Of a stretch of 64,000 nucleotides of DNA, positions 1-8,851 are shown in pieces. Each line of letters starts with the position of its first letter. The first letter of the stretch is position 1. Under the pieces are notes generated by a model. It was not told the origin of the DNA and did not search any database. It saw nothing but the letters and a program-made list of their open reading frames with translations. Position numbers and translations under genes: made by a program. This DNA is from Gammaproteobacteria bacterium (lineage in GTDB: Bacteria; Pseudomonadota; Gammaproteobacteria; Eutrophobiales; Eutrophobiaceae), in assembly GCA_004297165.1 (NCBI GenBank), contig SCUJ01000011.1:1-64000 (forward strand), read 5' to 3'.

Positions 1-323
1 GAACCTTTCCCCAGGACCTCGAACTGGTGTTCTCCGACGGGGTAGGAGGCCAGGGCCTGTTCCAGGGGATTCTCGGATTGCGCCAGCTCTTTGAGGATCT
101 TGAGCTTCGTTTCCTCCGTGAAGGAAATTGTTCCTGGATAAGACAGGTACAAACTATCGATCCCCAGCCGTAAGATCCGGACGCTCCCCCCTGGAATGCA
201 ATTAGCAGGTGCTGTGTTACAGGGGAGCGCACCTGCGGCCCGGCTTCGCTCCCCGCGCCCCGGCTGCGCCGGGGACGGGGGGAGACTCCCGCCGAGCGAC
301 GGTATTTTCTCTGAATCTTGCAT
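1..323 (-). CDS. Partial uncharacterised protein (5' end only, runs off the window)
   Basis: Reverse strand is open from ATG (CAT at 321-323) to base 1: MQDSEKIPSLGGSLPPSPAQPGRGERSRAAG...VRILRLGIDSLYLSYPGTISFTEETKLKILKELAQSENPLEQALASYPVGEHQFEVLGKG. Absent from the ORF track because it has no stop in the window. Confidence 0.6.
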   Translation of the reverse strand, partial: MQDSEKIPSLGGSLPPSPAQPGRGERSRAAGALPCNTAPANCIPGGSVRILRLGIDSLYLSYPGTISFTEETKLKILKELAQSENPLEQALASYPVGEHQFEVLGKG

Positions 324-360
324 CGAGCCATCTCCTATCCAAGTAGTGACGGCCAGTAAA

Positions 361-382
361 AAGCCGTCGTGAAAGACGGCTT
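361..382 (-). terminator. Intrinsic terminator downstream of the minus-strand accessory operon
   Basis: Perfect 8-bp stem AAGCCGTC-gtgaaa-GACGGCTT; on the minus strand it is followed by a T run; lies just past the stop at 432. Confidence 0.7.
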
Positions 383-431
383 CTTATGTTATGCAGGATT
401 ATTTTTAGATCGAGGACATGAAATTAGAGTT

Positions 432-1226
432 TTATGTCCCGACGGCTTTCTGTCGCCTCTGAATGAATTTCTTTACGGCGGAGAACGGATCCAATCCATC
501 GGCGGAAAATACTTGCAACGTATCCACCAGAACATCGGTGATTTGTTCATAGGATAAATTATTCAGACCGGCAGCTTGATCCAAGATCAACGCCGCCATT
601 CTGGCATCATCCAGATCTTCTTTCGGCCTTCTGGGACGGGTCTTGGTAATAGCCTTGGATAGCTGATGATAAAAGTCCCAATCCTGTCGCATCGTAGCGA
701 AAGCCATATGCTTGGCGACAGTAGGACAGGAAAGAACTACCGGATCGATCGATACCGCCTGAAATAACGCTTCCGCATTCCCTTCTCGAACCTTTTCGAT
801 CAGTTCATTAATAGAAAAATGATACTGGCGGATCGATTCAAAATTATAGAGACAGGCCATGCACAGAGAAAGAGTGATTCCTTTCTCTTCCATGGACAAC
901 GCCATGAAATCAAGGGGAGATTCCGGTTCAGTCTCCAACCAAGCAATCGCGGCTTCATTGGGATCCAATTCTTTACCAAATTCTTCTATACGATCGACCT
1001 CCAAACAGCGTAGAAGCAGGACAGTAAATGGAAGAAAAGGAAGCTCGTAGAAATACGCCCAGAAAAAGGGAATATTTTTAAACTCTTCGCTGTTCGTTGC
1101 CTTTTCCAGGGCGACATCAGTGACATCTGCCTTCTCTAGGTTTGCCTTATGGACGAAGGCAAAGAGTCTTTGCAGTTGAACGCGGGAGAGTTTTCCGAAT
1201 TCCTTTTCCATATTTGCACATATCAC
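432..1226 (-). CDS. Uncharacterised protein, ~264 aa
   Basis: Long ORF, last gene of the minus-strand accessory operon, abuts the upstream stop. No family recognised. Confidence 0.7.
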   Translation of the reverse strand: MICANMEKEFGKLSRVQLQRLFAFVHKANLEKADVTDVALEKATNSEEFKNIPFFWAYFYELPFLPFTVLLLRCLEVDRIEEFGKELDPNEAAIAWLETEPESPLDFMALSMEEKGITLSLCMACLYNFESIRQYHFSINELIEKVREGNAEALFQAVSIDPVVLSCPTVAKHMAFATMRQDWDFYHQLSKAITKTRPRRPKEDLDDARMAALILDQAAGLNNLSYEQITDVLVDTLQVFSADGLDPFSAVKKFIQRRQKAVGT

Positions 1227-1658
1227 TCATATAGTTGGGCTATAAACTAATCTAGTTTGGAAATTATTGTTGGTAATGTCGGCTAATGCCTGCTGTTTCT
1301 GCTTTGAGGATTGTTTATCTAGCAGTTTATATTCGCACTCCAATTCAGGAATCAAACAATGGCCAGAAAGCTGATCATCTTTTGGATCAGGGACGAGAGT
1401 TAGGCCAATTGAGGTAATTTCTCGAACTTGAAGACGTATTACATAATAGCCTGTTTCACACTGACCACTACGAGCGAGATCTAATGCTGTGGTAAATAAC
1501 TCTCTAAATAATGAGATCCCACCAGTATCCCTATTATTCGGACGGAATGCCAGCCTGGTTACAGGTCTTGAAAGTGTAAGTTTTATGTAATCTATTTGAT
1601 TGGGGATTCTTCTTAAGACATATTCAACATCTATGGGAATGTCATTTGGGGAGACCAC
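1227..1658 (-). CDS. Uncharacterised protein, 143 aa (FRPNNRDTGGISLF / GHCLIPEL motifs)
   Basis: ORF in the accessory operon, directly adjacent to the 432-1226 CDS. Confidence 0.7.
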   Translation of the reverse strand: MVSPNDIPIDVEYVLRRIPNQIDYIKLTLSRPVTRLAFRPNNRDTGGISLFRELFTTALDLARSGQCETGYYVIRLQVREITSIGLTLVPDPKDDQLSGHCLIPELECEYKLLDKQSSKQKQQALADITNNNFQTRLVYSPTI

Positions 1659-1694
1659 AATTCATCGTCATAAAAGTAATTGATATCACCTTTA

Positions 1695-2141
1695 TCAAGC
1701 TGCTAGTAATAATGTATCCCAAGTGGCATGGGATTCAGGTTTGTGATTATCGTCTAGAAAATTTTCCCAACTTACATCGTGAAACGAAGTAGAACCATCG
1801 CTATTAGTGATCATGTATTCGCCTCGCCCTGGAGAACCGGATTCCAATTCCAAAATGTAATAAGGATATTGCCATTCGATAATGATAGCCCCATCAGTTG
1901 AAATTGTAGTTCTATCAGGTGGAGGCATAAACTTGTATTTGAGAAGGCTCAAATATCTAACCATTGAAGAAATTAGCACTTCACTCGGAGTATCGGCACC
2001 TTCTCCATCCCAATTTTCTTCAATATTTCTAAAATTTGAAATATTGTGGAACACGATCTTCCATCGTTGTTCATTACTTACTAAATCAAACGCAGAATCA
2101 ATCAGACCGTCAGTTGAATTCGATAATATTTGATCTGTCAT
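1695..2141 (-). CDS. Uncharacterised small protein with ENWDGEGADTPS motif
   Basis: ORF 1695-2156; preferred start MTDQIL at 2141 gives an ATGA overlap with the upstream stop at 2138, implying translational coupling. Confidence 0.7.
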   Translation of the reverse strand: MTDQILSNSTDGLIDSAFDLVSNEQRWKIVFHNISNFRNIEENWDGEGADTPSEVLISSMVRYLSLLKYKFMPPPDRTTISTDGAIIIEWQYPYYILELESGSPGRGEYMITNSDGSTSFHDVSWENFLDDNHKPESHATWDTLLLAA

Positions 2142-2938
2142 GATCTTCTTCTCCAATATTTATGCGCACTTTCAGACGTTATTTCAGTAAACGTGTTCAC
2201 AATTGCTTCATGACCAAGGAATAAACCCCTTTGATAATCCTGGCTCGCATTGATTGGTCCACGACTTGTAAAGTCTGCGCGAATAATCTCTGGTTCATCT
2301 TGAGATTTTACAACCGCATGGTTCAGTTTAATATGTAATCTACCTGTATTTCCTTGAAGATTAACAGCCCACTCCATATTTAGCGTATCTAACCTTTTTT
2401 TATAAATATCCAATCGCGGAATCGATAATCCAGGGAATATCTCCGTCCAGTCATCGATATTATTCCAAAGTTCGCCTTTGAATATATGATTTACATATGT
2501 TATCTCCCATTGGTTAAATTGTAGCTCTTCGCCACCAGCATCCCTGACGAAATCTTTAAATTTATCAAAGTAATTCTGAAACTCACCATAAATACTTTCA
2601 AAATCCATATAATCTTGGTTATCCTTCTTTCTCCAATTCAATATGAATCTTGTATTCTGAATTTGAATCATTCGGTCATCGGTTTTTCTTACAATCTGAT
2701 GACGTTCAGGGGTAGGCATAGTTTGGACAGTCAATTGAGGAATAATCCCTCGTTTCTTCGATTCGAAGTTTTCAATTTTTGACTCTAAGCGAGGAACTTC
2801 ATTTATATGCGTCCATTCCTCATCAAGATAAGATTTCCAAAACCAACCAGCATGCGCATTAGTAAAAAATGCCAACTCCGCGAATTGAACTCCAATGACA
2901 CGCTCAACTACAGGAGGATTATCGTACTTTGGATCCAT
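2138..2938 (-). CDS. TIGR04255-like family protein
   Basis: N-terminus MDPKYDNPPVVERVIGVQFAEL resembles the PPvvE..vgvqF start of TIGR04255; 266 aa. Confidence 0.7.
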   Translation of the reverse strand: MDPKYDNPPVVERVIGVQFAELAFFTNAHAGWFWKSYLDEEWTHINEVPRLESKIENFESKKRGIIPQLTVQTMPTPERHQIVRKTDDRMIQIQNTRFILNWRKKDNQDYMDFESIYGEFQNYFDKFKDFVRDAGGEELQFNQWEITYVNHIFKGELWNNIDDWTEIFPGLSIPRLDIYKKRLDTLNMEWAVNLQGNTGRLHIKLNHAVVKSQDEPEIIRADFTSRGPINASQDYQRGLFLGHEAIVNTFTEITSESAHKYWRRRS

Positions 2939-3286
2939 GAATTCTTATGAGCACTAGATTAGCTAATAGGTTATAAATATTATGTATCTTATTTATTATT
3001 AATGATATCTGCCATGATATAACACTCAATTTATAGCTAATGAATCATTTTTATTATGGAACATTGGGACGAATGATGAAATAGGTTTTACCAATATATA
3101 GAAAATCGCAAATGAACCCTCGGTAATAGGAAGTTAATTAGTTACCTGCAATGGTATTATTAATTAGAACTGTGCTCAATTGAGATAGTTTGACCGGTAA
3201 TTGAACCCCAATTGAAACACGTTTTGGCACAGGGCACGTGCCGTAAGTGGCTGATAAACTTACTTAGTTAAGATTAAAATTGTGCC

Positions 3287-3331
3287 CTCATAACGCTGGG
3301 GTCGGTGGTTCAAGTCCACCCATAGCCACCA
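3287..3331 (+). pseudogene. 3' fragment of a CAU-anticodon tRNA (Met or Ile2), probable attachment-site remnant
   Basis: CTCATAA anticodon loop, CGCTG, GGGTC variable region, GGTGG-TTCAAGT-CCACC T-arm, CATAGCC acceptor strand, ACCA. No pairing 5' half directly upstream (GTGCC cannot pair with CGCTG). Confidence 0.75.
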
Positions 3332-3370
3332 AATCCAAAGGACGAAATAGAATAATCACGGAGGAACATC

Positions 3371-4132
3371 ATGGAAACAACCACTTATCCACGGCAGGAT
3401 ATCCCGGTCACAGCGACACATGCAGTATGCGACCCGCTGGCCCAGCAAGTAAAAATTCTATATTCCCAATCGGTCATCACATTTTTATTCCCGCTGCTCG
3501 CTGCGCTTTGTATCGTGGCGCTCTTGCATGATCAAGCAGATCGGAGATTCCTGGCGGGCTGGCTTATAGCGATATTTCTGCACGGGACATCGCGTTATTA
3601 CCTGCTTTGGCGCTATTTTCACGGCTCCGCCGTGACCGAGCAATCCAGCGCATGGATGAACAGATTCCTGCTTGGCGCATTCCTTTCGGGAGGTCTGTGG
3701 GGATACGCGGGTATCTTGTTAATCCCGTACCGATCGACGGAAGCGATCGCATTCACTCTGAATAATGGTCTGCTGCTACTCATGATCTGCGGCCTGGTCG
3801 CCGGGTCCGTAATCTCCTACGCCATAAATATCCGGGTAACGCTTTGTTATTCCCTGCCGGCGCTGCTGCCTCCAGCCCTGCATCTGATCTCGATTGGCGA
3901 TCGCTACAACAGCGCATTCGGCGGGTTGCTGCTGCTTTATTCTCTCTACATACTGGTGGCGGCGATCCGGATGAACCGGCAACTGGTTTATTTCCTGAAC
4001 ATGGAACACCGGGAACGGGAGTTGGCGCAAAAATACGGGAATTTACAGCGCCTGTACGAATCCCTGCGGCGTCGCGTCAAGCAAGTGAAGACCTTGCGCA
4101 AGGACGCGCAGCCAATTCAAGATAGATTCTAG
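3371..4132 (+). CDS. Multi-pass membrane protein resembling the N-terminal sensor region of GGDEF/kinase proteins, without an output domain
   Basis: Several hydrophobic segments followed by a basic, coiled-coil-like C-terminus (RERELAQKYGNLQRLYESLRRRVKQV). Confidence 0.7.
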   Translation: METTTYPRQDIPVTATHAVCDPLAQQVKILYSQSVITFLFPLLAALCIVALLHDQADRRFLAGWLIAIFLHGTSRYYLLWRYFHGSAVTEQSSAWMNRFLLGAFLSGGLWGYAGILLIPYRSTEAIAFTLNNGLLLLMICGLVAGSVISYAINIRVTLCYSLPALLPPALHLISIGDRYNSAFGGLLLLYSLYILVAAIRMNRQLVYFLNMEHRERELAQKYGNLQRLYESLRRRVKQVKTLRKDAQPIQDRF

Positions 4133-4470
4133 TCGCGAATCTTGCGGTGCAGTTGCGGAACGCTGGAGGGATCGCCCTTAATCATATAACGCTTCTCCCG
4201 ATCCATGGCGGTGACATTCTCATAGACCCCGGCGTCGCGCTTTACCAGCTTGGTGAATCCCGCATTCTTCAACTCGCTGTTGAATACGGTTACCGTGACG
4301 GCCGGCGCTGTTTTCATGACCTTGTGGACCGGCGCCAGTGGGTCTGTGTCCCCCAACGGGTAGCCGGTGACATAGCAAAGTTCCAGCCAGGTGCCCAGGG
4401 CGGCGCCTATCGGGTGATTGACCTCGATGGTCTGACCATTGGCTTCACAGTAATAATCGTAGGCGGGCAT
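4129..4470 (-). CDS. FmdB-like (degenerate zinc ribbon) small protein
   Basis: From the internal Met at 4470: MPAYDYYCEANGQTIEVNHPIGAALGTWLELC..., resembling the MPTYDYxC start of FmdB-type proteins. The track start at 4575 overlaps the upstream HD gene. Confidence 0.6.
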   Translation of the reverse strand: MPAYDYYCEANGQTIEVNHPIGAALGTWLELCYVTGYPLGDTDPLAPVHKVMKTAPAVTVTVFNSELKNAGFTKLVKRDAGVYENVTAMDREKRYMIKGDPSSVPQLHRKIRD

Positions 4471-4492
4471 GACGTTGGCAGGGGCTGTTAAT

Positions 4493-5128
4493 CTATAACG
4501 TCTCCGAATCATCCTCCAACATGATCCGCAGATTGTTTCTGGTGGATTTGTGAAAAACGGAATCGCCTTTTTCATCGTAGTAGTCGCTGGTCAGATGCAG
4601 TTCCTCACGGAGGAACTCCTCGACCTTTTCGACAGCCATCCTTTTCCAGGAGTTCCAGGAGATGGTGGATCCGGTTTGCTGCTCCAGTTCCTTTTTGAGA
4701 TCCAGGGTATTTTTCTTGAAGATCCGGTAATCCGCGGCGAGTTCGGAGAGATCCGCCGCCCGTACAGCCTTGTCCTCATTGGTGGCGCAATGGGCATCCA
4801 CATGAGTACAGAGGATCGCGGCCTTGATCCTTTCCAGTTTCTCCTTGACGATGCCGTTGCCCGAGAGTTGCTCAACCGCCAGATCGGCGGAATAGGCCTC
4901 CTTCGATGAATAACCCTTGGCGACATGATTCTCGTTGTATCCCGCATCGTGATACAGCAGGGCGTAATAAACGATATCCTCCTGAATCGCCACGTGTTCC
5001 TTTTTGCAACGCTCAACGATCTCATTCCCTTTCCTGATGACGGTCCTGATATGCCCGAAATTGTGATAGGGCAGATCGTCGCTATAGAGCGTAAAGGCCA
5101 GATTTTCCATGTATTCATCGCGCATCAT
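4493..5128 (-). CDS. HD-superfamily metal-dependent phosphohydrolase-like protein
   Basis: YHNFGH, YHDAGY, CTHVDA motifs typical of predicted HD hydrolases. Confidence 0.75.
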   Translation of the reverse strand: MMRDEYMENLAFTLYSDDLPYHNFGHIRTVIRKGNEIVERCKKEHVAIQEDIVYYALLYHDAGYNENHVAKGYSSKEAYSADLAVEQLSGNGIVKEKLERIKAAILCTHVDAHCATNEDKAVRAADLSELAADYRIFKKNTLDLKKELEQQTGSTISWNSWKRMAVEKVEEFLREELHLTSDYYDEKGDSVFHKSTRNNLRIMLEDDSETL

Positions 5129-5281
5129 TATTAATTATATGTCCATCCCTTCGCTAAATTGAAGTGAATATTACTGGCCATACTCATGCGAAGAATAACG
5201 GGATAACCCCTGCTATAACGGGGTTTCAAGCAGGTCTTCGAATATCAGGGGGGATCCCTGAGCATTTCTGTCCGACGCGGT

Positions 5282-5287
5282 TATAAT
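5282..5287 (+). promoter_or_regulatory. Candidate sigma70 -10 element (TATAAT) upstream of the ModE-like gene
   Basis: TATAAT 30 bp before the start codon; -35 is weak. Confidence 0.35.
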
Positions 5288-5316
5288 GACGCCATCCATC
5301 CGGAAATTATTGCAGT

Positions 5317-6393
5317 ATGCAGATCAAGTTCTCATTGCAATGGCGCGGTGAAGGCCATCCCGCAGTCGAGATTGAAGAACAATTGTTCATTTTGCTCCAG
5401 GCGATACGCGCAAACGGGTCGCTGGCCGAAGCCGCGCGCGTCAACCGCATGTCATACCGACATGCCTGGGGCTTGCTGGGACGCCAGGCCACGCTTTTCG
5501 GAAGTCCCCTGGCGCTTCTAGAACGTGGCAGGGGCGCCGCGCTGACAGCCCTCGGCGAGAAGCTGCTCGAGGAAAAACGGCATGTGGATGATGAAGCGAT
5601 GGCGCACCTGGAACGCTGGGCCGCGGGCATCAATGGGACAATTTCCGGATTAGTCACCACCATAAACAAACCGGTCTTGCGCATACACGCGAGCCACGGA
5701 CTCGCCATCGGTCAATTGATTGAGCTACTGTGCAAGGACAAGCGTTTCACGACAGAATTCCAGACCCAAGGCAGCCTCGATAACCTGAAAAGCCTGAACG
5801 ACAAACGCTGCCAGGTCGCTGGATTTCATATCCCCTTACAACTTGTGCATCGATCGCTGGCGCCCCGCTACAGGTATTGGATATCGCCCCAACGGCATTT
5901 ACTGATGCTGGTCGCGACCCGTGAGCAGGGATTGATGGTCAGACGCGGCAACCCGCGGAAGATCAAGCGGCTTGCCGATCTGACCAAACGCTCCGTCCGT
6001 TTTATCAACCGGCAACGCAATTCAGGCACCCGCACCATACTGGATCAGCTCCTGCTCCAGGATAAAGTGCCGGCTTCCCGCATCAACGGTTATAGCAATG
6101 AGGAGTTCACCCATCTTGCCGTGGCGGCGATGGTGGCCAGCGGCGCGGCCGACGCCGGTTTCGGCATTAGGGCGGCCGCGGCGCAGTTCGATCTGGATTT
6201 CATCCCATTCCTGCACGAGGCCTATATTCTCGCGATCGACAATGGTCTGGAACCGTTCATATTGAAAACCCTGGAACAGGCCCTCAGATCCAGATCCCTG
6301 CGCCGGAAGATCAACCGGCTGCCCGGATATCACGCCATCAATGCGGGAAAATACTATACTTTCAATCAGTTATTCGAACAGGCAATGGAATGA
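5317..6393 (+). CDS. ModE-type HTH plus periplasmic-binding-like domain transcriptional regulator
   Basis: N-term ILLQAIRANGSLAEAARVNRMSYRHAWGLL (ModE-like wHTH), C-term PBP-like region (RFINRQRNSGTRTILDQLL, AAMVASGAADAGFGIRAAA). Confidence 0.85.
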   Translation: MQIKFSLQWRGEGHPAVEIEEQLFILLQAIRANGSLAEAARVNRMSYRHAWGLLGRQATLFGSPLALLERGRGAALTALGEKLLEEKRHVDDEAMAHLERWAAGINGTISGLVTTINKPVLRIHASHGLAIGQLIELLCKDKRFTTEFQTQGSLDNLKSLNDKRCQVAGFHIPLQLVHRSLAPRYRYWISPQRHLLMLVATREQGLMVRRGNPRKIKRLADLTKRSVRFINRQRNSGTRTILDQLLLQDKVPASRINGYSNEEFTHLAVAAMVASGAADAGFGIRAAAAQFDLDFIPFLHEAYILAIDNGLEPFILKTLEQALRSRSLRRKINRLPGYHAINAGKYYTFNQLFEQAME

Positions 6394-6465
6394 AGATCCC
6401 CCAAGCGGCTGGAAATGACGCCTGGTACGGTATACTTTACCCCCCTTGTTTAGCGCCTTCAGCGT

Positions 6466-7839
6466 ATGGGTAAGAAACTTTACATTAAGACCTTCGGGTG
6501 TCAGATGAACGAATACGATTCCGCGAGAATCGGCGATCTGCTTGCCGATGCGGAAGGCATGGAACTGACCAGGGATCCGGATAGCGCCGACGTCGTCCTT
6601 TTCAACACCTGTTCCATCCGTGAAAAGGCGGAAGAAAAGCTCTTTTCAGAGTTGGGAAGATGGCGCGGCCGGAAACTGTCGAATCCGGAATTGATCCTGG
6701 GCGTAGGCGGATGCGTCGCCAGCCTGGAAGGCGAGGCCATTCGCAGACGCGCACCGCACGTGGATATCGTTTTCGGCCCCCAGACCCTGCACCGGCTGCC
6801 GGAGTTGTTTGCCGCCGTCCGCGATTCGTGTACACCGGCCATCGATGTCTCATTCCCGGAGATAGAAAAATTCGATCATCTCCCGGAACCGCGCGCGGAT
6901 GGCGTCAGAGCCTTCGTCTCGGTCATGGAAGGCTGTAGCAAGTATTGCAGTTACTGCGTCGTCCCCTACACCCGCGGCGAGGAGATCCACCGACCCTTCG
7001 ACGACATCCTTGCCGAAGTGGACAGCCTGGCCGCTCAGGGCGTGTGCGAGATTACCTTGTTGGGCCAGAACGTCAACGCCTACCGGGGCACCACCCATGA
7101 TGGCAGGGCCGCCGATCTGGCGCTTTTAATCGAATATGTGGCGCTGGTGGAGGGGATCGAACGGATCCGCTTTACGACCTCCCATCCGGCCGAACTCGGC
7201 GACAGCCTGATCGCGGCTTACGCGCGAGAGCCTAAACTCGCCAACCATCTGCACCTGCCCGTGCAAAGCGGCGCCGATCGCATCCTGCAACTGATGAAAC
7301 GCGGACACACGATCGGCGAATACAGGGAAAAAATCCGGAAACTGAGGGAAGCGCGGCCCGATATCAGTCTGTCCTCCGACTTTATCGTCGGTTTCCCAGG
7401 CGAAACCGAAGAGGATTTCCAGCTCACGCTGGATCTGGTAGCGGAATTGAATTTCGATCAGTCCTTCAGTTTCATCTACAGCAAACGTCCCGGCACACCG
7501 GCGGCGAATATGGAGGATGTCATTCCCCACGCGATCAAAAACCGGCGTTTGCAGATCCTGCAGGACCGTCTCAACGCCCAGGCACAGGCGCTTAGCCTGG
7601 GGATGGTAGGATCAATCCAACCTGTCCTGGTGGAAGGCGCCGCCCGCCGCAGCCTTGGGGAAATGTCCGGCCGCACGGGCAACAACCGCATGGTGAATTT
7701 CCCCGGGGATCCCGGCTTGATTGGAACCTTCGCGCCGGTGCGGATCACCGCGGTCATGACCAACTCGCTGCGTGGCGAACTGGTCCAATGCCGGCTGTCC
7801 ACAGACCGCCTTGCTGTGAACGGCGCAGGGATCGCCTGA
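6466..7839 (+). CDS. miaB: tRNA-2-methylthio-N6-dimethylallyladenosine synthase
   Basis: [12 protein letters not shown]; radical [29 protein letters not shown]. Confidence 0.97.
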   Translation: MGKKLYIKTFGCQMNEYDSARIGDLLADAEGMELTRDPDSADVVLFNTCSIREKAEEKLFSELGRWRGRKLSNPELILGVGGCVASLEGEAIRRRAPHVDIVFGPQTLHRLPELFAAVRDSCTPAIDVSFPEIEKFDHLPEPRADGVRAFVSVMEGCSKYCSYCVVPYTRGEEIHRPFDDILAEVDSLAAQGVCEITLLGQNVNAYRGTTHDGRAADLALLIEYVALVEGIERIRFTTSHPAELGDSLIAAYAREPKLANHLHLPVQSGADRILQLMKRGHTIGEYREKIRKLREARPDISLSSDFIVGFPGETEEDFQLTLDLVAELNFDQSFSFIYSKRPGTPAANMEDVIPHAIKNRRLQILQDRLNAQAQALSLGMVGSIQPVLVEGAARRSLGEMSGRTGNNRMVNFPGDPGLIGTFAPVRITAVMTNSLRGELVQCRLSTDRLAVNGAGIA

Positions 7840-7843
7840 CGCC

Positions 7844-8851
7844 TTGAACACTCCTGTGGATATCATCCACCCTGTCGCCGAGGATATCGTCCTTTCGCCC
7901 CCGGACAACGAACGCCTGGCGAACCTGTGCGGCCCCATGGACGAACACCTGCGCCAGATCGAACGACGGGTCGGGGTCGAGATCAACAACCGCAGCAACA
8001 GCTTCCGCATCATCGGCACGAAGCAGGCGGTGGCGTCGGGCCACCGCCTGCTGGTCCAGCTCTATGAAGCCACGCGGCAGGAACGGCTCTCCCCGGAGCG
8101 CATCCATCTGTTTCTCCAGGACTCCAGGCTGGACGAGGAGCTCGAAGAGGACCTGACCGGCGAGATCGGCATCAAGACCAAACGCGGCGTCATCCGCGGT
8201 CGGAGTCCGAATCAGCGATTGTACCTCGCGAATATCCAGACCCATGACATCAGTTTCGGGATCGGACCGGCCGGCACGGGCAAGACCTATCTCGCCGTCG
8301 CCTCCGCCGTCGCGGCGCTGGAACAGGAACAGGCCCGCCGGCTGGTGCTGGTGCGTCCCGCGGTCGAGGCCGGTGAAAAATTGGGTTATCTGCCCGGCGA
8401 CCTCATTCAGAAAATCGATCCCTACCTGCGTCCGTTGTACGACGCCCTGTATGAGATGCTCGGCTTCGAACGCGTTGCCCGGCTGGTTGAACGCAATGTC
8501 ATCGAGATTGCCCCATTGGCCTTCATGCGCGGGCGCACCCTGAACGAGGCCTGCATCATCCTGGATGAGGCCCAGAACACCACGGTGGAACAGATGAAGA
8601 TGTTTCTCACGCGGATCGGCTTCGGATCGACCGCCATTATCACCGGCGACATCACTCAGACCGATCTCCCGCCCGGCAAAAAATCCGGCCTGCGCCATGT
8701 GATCGACATCCTCAGCAAGGAAGAGGGCATCAGTTTCACCTTCTTTAAATCCCGGGACGTGGTTCGGCACCCGCTGGTAAAGCGGATCCTCGACGCCTAT
8801 GAACGCAGCGAAAAACTGGCCGAAGCAGCGCGGAACCGGCAGCGCGGATGA
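7844..8851 (+). CDS. ybeZ: PhoH-family ATPase (YbeZ-like)
   Basis: GPAGTGKTYLAVA Walker A, ILDEAQNTTVEQMKMFLTRIG; upstream of ybeY. Confidence 0.95.
   Translation: MNTPVDIIHPVAEDIVLSPPDNERLANLCGPMDEHLRQIERRVGVEINNRSNSFRIIGTKQAVASGHRLLVQLYEATRQERLSPERIHLFLQDSRLDEELEEDLTGEIGIKTKRGVIRGRSPNQRLYLANIQTHDISFGIGPAGTGKTYLAVASAVAALEQEQARRLVLVRPAVEAGEKLGYLPGDLIQKIDPYLRPLYDALYEMLGFERVARLVERNVIEIAPLAFMRGRTLNEACIILDEAQNTTVEQMKMFLTRIGFGSTAIITGDITQTDLPPGKKSGLRHVIDILSKEEGISFTFFKSRDVVRHPLVKRILDAYERSEKLAEAARNRQRG

Noticed and set aside
3241-3331. Complete tRNA or intron-bearing tRNA
   Set aside because: Upstream bases (GGCTGATAAACTTACTTAG...) only loosely resemble a tRNA 5' half and do not pair with the anticodon or full acceptor strands; no group I intron core seen nearby.
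3280-3531. ORF 3280-3531 (MCPHNAGVGGSSPPIATKS...)
   Set aside because: It is a translation of the tRNA T-arm region and overlaps the membrane protein ORF in another frame.
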